From NCBI GenBank assembly GCA_914767885.1, contig CAJZBQ010000021.1:310001-374000 (forward strand): DNA of 64,000 bases. The letters run 5' to 3'. The number at the start of each line of letters is the position of its first letter. Within the stretch, counting starts at the first letter, position 1. Positions 63,684 through 64,000 of this stretch are shown here, piece by piece. The position numbers and the translations under genes are program-made. The stretch is from Blepharisma stoltei (Eukaryota; Ciliophora; Heterotrichea; Heterotrichida; Blepharismidae). The notes beneath the pieces are model-generated. The model ran no database searches. It was not told where the DNA came from and was given only the letters and a program-made list of their open reading frames with translations.

Positions 63684-64000
63684 GAAGAAATTTGAGAATG
63701 GTATAAGAATAAGAGGATTTAAATAAGCATTATAAGAGAGGAATAAAATGAATTTTTAAATAATTGAATGTTATCCTTTTGCGTTTTAAATAAGCAGATT
63801 TTATGGAAATGTATACAAAAAGCTTCAGAAATCAAGCTGATTAATTATTGAAAATCTTTTATTAAATATTCTCATTGATAAAAATAATGATATGGCATTT
63901 AGAGTTAAAATACCAAATTATTGAAATATCATAAATATTTTTGTTAAAATTTTTCTACTTTATCATCTTCTATTTCATTTTTTAACTTTTAATAATTACC
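63684..64000. other. AT-rich end of window, nothing recognised
   Basis: 317 bp after the last MITE. No open frame or element end is convincing; a gene may begin outside the window. Confidence 0.4.

Overview
The window reads as germline (micronuclear) DNA of a heterotrich ciliate, most likely Blepharisma or a close relative. UGA is read as tryptophan inside conserved proteins (for example the RAE1 WD40 protein, TGA at 53977-53979, and the long open frame 22499-24070), while UAA and UAG end genes. Spliceosomal introns are only 15-16 nt (at least 14 seen; all GT...AG). The DNA is AT-rich and genes are tightly packed, some only 13-15 bp apart. Many genes are cut by AT-rich insertions. Removing each insertion with one copy of its flanking repeat restores the reading frame, so they behave as internal eliminated sequences (IESs).

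Layout. 1-2940 is a three-level nest: a SINE-like retroposon split by a decayed Tc1/mariner (DD34E) element, itself split by a MITE. 2973-9923 holds an amidohydrolase-like pseudoenzyme, a tandem-FHA protein, a CCCH zinc-finger protein and a TFIIS-N-domain protein with a PP1-docking-like motif (PNUTS-like). 10.7-19.9 kb holds small unknown proteins, a RING-type protein, an IQ-motif lipoprotein, a 2Fe-2S ferredoxin, a PDI-like protein without CxxC, and two retroposons. 20-24 kb has an unknown gene, a NOP6-like RRM gene, a membrane RING-H2 gene and an EF-hand gene. 24.3-36.9 kb is mostly minus strand: MYB, a class I amidotransferase-like gene, two coiled-coil genes, a calcium-dependent protein kinase, and dynein assembly factor DNAAF5. 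37.9-49.5 kb is plus strand: an HTH protein, an MFS transporter, importin-7/8-like, an unknown, and importin-5-like. 49.6-64 kb holds PheRS beta, a CDP-alcohol phosphotransferase, RAE1, an HTH protein, a RING protein, R2R3-MYB, NADAR, and two unknown genes, one carrying an 858-bp foldback element.

Mobile DNA. At least 14 MITE copies share a CTCC...GGAG frame and a 3-bp T-N-A target duplication; most belong to one family, but two carry a wholly different 14-20 nt motif in the same four positions. Seven SINE-like elements are seen, most with 11-16 bp target duplications. About 27 further IESs or IES-like gaps were placed; most are TA-bounded, but five are bounded by 6-11 bp direct repeats. The host genes are ordinary housekeeping and regulatory genes (nuclear transport, translation, signalling, ciliary dynein assembly, lipid synthesis) and form no operon; the common theme is how many of them need DNA excision to be expressed.
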